A stretch of 64,000 nucleotides of DNA from Janthinobacterium sp. LM6 (lineage in GTDB: Bacteria > Pseudomonadota > Gammaproteobacteria > Burkholderiales > Burkholderiaceae_D). The translations under genes were made by a program, and so were the position numbers. The stretch covers positions 3,720,001 through 3,784,000 of the forward strand of contig NZ_CP019510.1 of the NCBI RefSeq assembly GCF_002002885.1, written 5' to 3'. Shown piece by piece: positions 63,901-64,000 of this stretch; position 1 is the stretch's first letter; each line of letters opens with the position of its first letter. The notes under the pieces are model-generated. The model was not told the origin of the DNA, did no database searches, and saw only the letters and a list, made by a program, of their open reading frames with translations.

Positions 63901-64000
63901 GCAGCAGTTGGCGGTAGCGCAGCAGGCCGTTCGCGGCGGCGACAAACACCGTCAGGGTGACGGTGATCAGGGCCACGGCCAGCGCCACGAACGACGCTTG
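60977..64000 (-). CDS. Hybrid sensor histidine kinase with PAS repeats (truncated at window edge)
   Basis: Over 1000 residues visible; the frame continues past 64000, so the true N-terminus is missing. Order: a membrane helix (LAVALITVTLTVFVAAANGLL), then three or four PAS/PAC modules (such as AIVDTAADGLITIDGQGKVRSFNPAAESLFGW), H-box SHEIRTPMNAIIGFTEV, ATPase N-box NLIGNAVKF, receiver DVQMPRMDGLEATRLIRV and a C-terminal HPt domain HLLHRIKGAAGNL. This is a full hybrid kinase that likely passes phosphate to the downstream HD-GYP protein. The ligand is unknown. Confidence 0.93.
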   Translation of the reverse strand, partial: QASFVALAVALITVTLTVFVAAANGLLRYRQLLRHASASESRLRAIVDTAADGLITIDGQGKVRSFNPAAESLFGWREAEIVGRDASVLLQPADAAEYEGYLRDYLETGASRILDSGRELDGCHKDGAVLPMRVAIGKIDTPGQPLFVAFVTDMRSSRSMEQALKDSERQYRTLIRNIPGVSFHCSFAPEWKMIFISDAVFNLTGWMPQDFVEGRVRLFDLVHPDDRQRVNDTCVQAAGEKRDFENVYRMLHRDGRERWVRESSGPVLDNDGVVRWIDGVILDITESELRNAEYEGKVTAISRATAVAEFDLQGRILAANENFLDLVGYRPDDVLGLHHSIFCEPGYVTSPDYIAFWQHLAQGEFNTGEYKRIGKDGREVWIQASYNPIFNTDGKPFKVVKLATDVSDRRAMQENLRAAKDRAELAAESKTSFLANMSHEIRTPMNAIIGFTEVLLGTALDSLQRRHLGTVRQSARSLLELLNDILDTAKLEKGATELELVDFSLPDLVDHVAASLRVTAHARDLVLHVDIDPGMGQFFLGDARRVQQVLTNLIGNAVKFTEVGHVRVAVGMQGEQVHIAVHDTGIGIPADRLDKIFAPFTQADSSMSRRFGGTGLGTTISLQLVELMKGTITVESTLGVGSVFHVLLPLAPGKAVARRSEQPVVALPPLRILAADDVPQNVELLLISLGAAGHQVIAASDGESAVREFGKGSFDIVLMDVQMPRMDGLEATRLIRVHEREQGLKATPIIALTASVLEQDRRAAQTAGMNGFASKPLEMHKLTAEIARLLDIAVAMPPPAAGAAARAAAGQVDWQRGIALWGGREALQRAIARFVQANGDCAAMLAAELERGGSSVAGHLLHRIKGAAGNLCLVQVESLLGRIEQAIARQLPVTELLVQLAAAFMALAGELEEAGMPAVAMQAPAASAPLDAAAAGTLLRQAIASLEGGQLDDALMAQIAAMLAPHGQQPRLQALASAIDDFEFARAAGVLRQLLAWLEAPTPADLS

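Overview
This GC-rich window comes from a betaproteobacterial chromosome, most likely family Oxalobacteraceae (Janthinobacterium/Massilia-like). That placement is an inference from gene content, codon use and familiar protein families; no ribosomal RNA gene is present to confirm it. No rRNA, tRNA, CRISPR array, transposase or phage gene was found. Genes are dense, and the longest gap without a gene is about 240 bases.

Layout. (1) 1-8.6 kb: a LysR regulator divergent from a YeiH-type sulfite/sulfate exporter, a LysE exporter, an alpha/beta hydrolase, an AraC regulator, a chloramphenicol-acetyltransferase-like enzyme, small unknowns, and an MFS exporter coupled to a DUF5071 protein. (2) 8.6-16.9 kb: a putative ECF sigma / NrsF-type anti-sigma pair divergent from a DUF1223 - cytochrome b - TAT lipoprotein molybdoenzyme operon. 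That operon has a near-textbook SigF-type promoter (GTAACC-N16-CGAA). Next comes a DUF4331 - lipoprotein - TPR - HupE/UreJ operon. (3) 17-26.3 kb: two aldo/keto reductases (one TAT-exported), KptA, a TonB-dependent receptor, a membrane protein with a receiver-like domain, an Imm22-like protein and a 909-residue deacetylase-caspase-TPR fusion, plus a 40-residue exported peptide gene.

(4) 26.3-43.3 kb is the most interesting part: an organosulfur acquisition island. An eight-gene leftward operon (class II aldolase, sulfonate-type binding protein, two permeases, MFS, ATPase, DszB-like desulfinase, second binding protein) faces a second DszB-like gene. Beyond them lie a TonB-dependent receptor, two SsuD-like flavin monooxygenases, a sigma-54 activator resembling SfnR, and a DszA-like monooxygenase. 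Five sigma-54 (-24/-12) promoters can be read directly. Sets of a 16-bp inverted repeat, TGCTGC-N4-GCAGCA, sit upstream of four of them, so the island looks like one regulon. Both DszB-like proteins keep the Cys, His and Arg residues of the desulfinase active site, so they are probably enzymes rather than binding proteins.

(5) 43.3-48.9 kb: a homogentisate/aromatic block (HmgA, DUF2783, FAD hydroxylase, MFS, LuxR regulator). (6) 48.9-60 kb: MsrA, a metallo-beta-lactamase-fold protein, HemB, a VirK/YbjX protein, an OmpR-type two-component system, a DUF481 outer-membrane protein, a lipoprotein hydrolase and an Xre/RES toxin-antitoxin pair. (7) 60-64 kb: an HD-GYP response regulator and a large PAS hybrid histidine kinase that runs off the window. 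A dispersed 27-nt palindrome (GGGGTC-R-GACCC type) occurs twice, once inside a coding 3' end.
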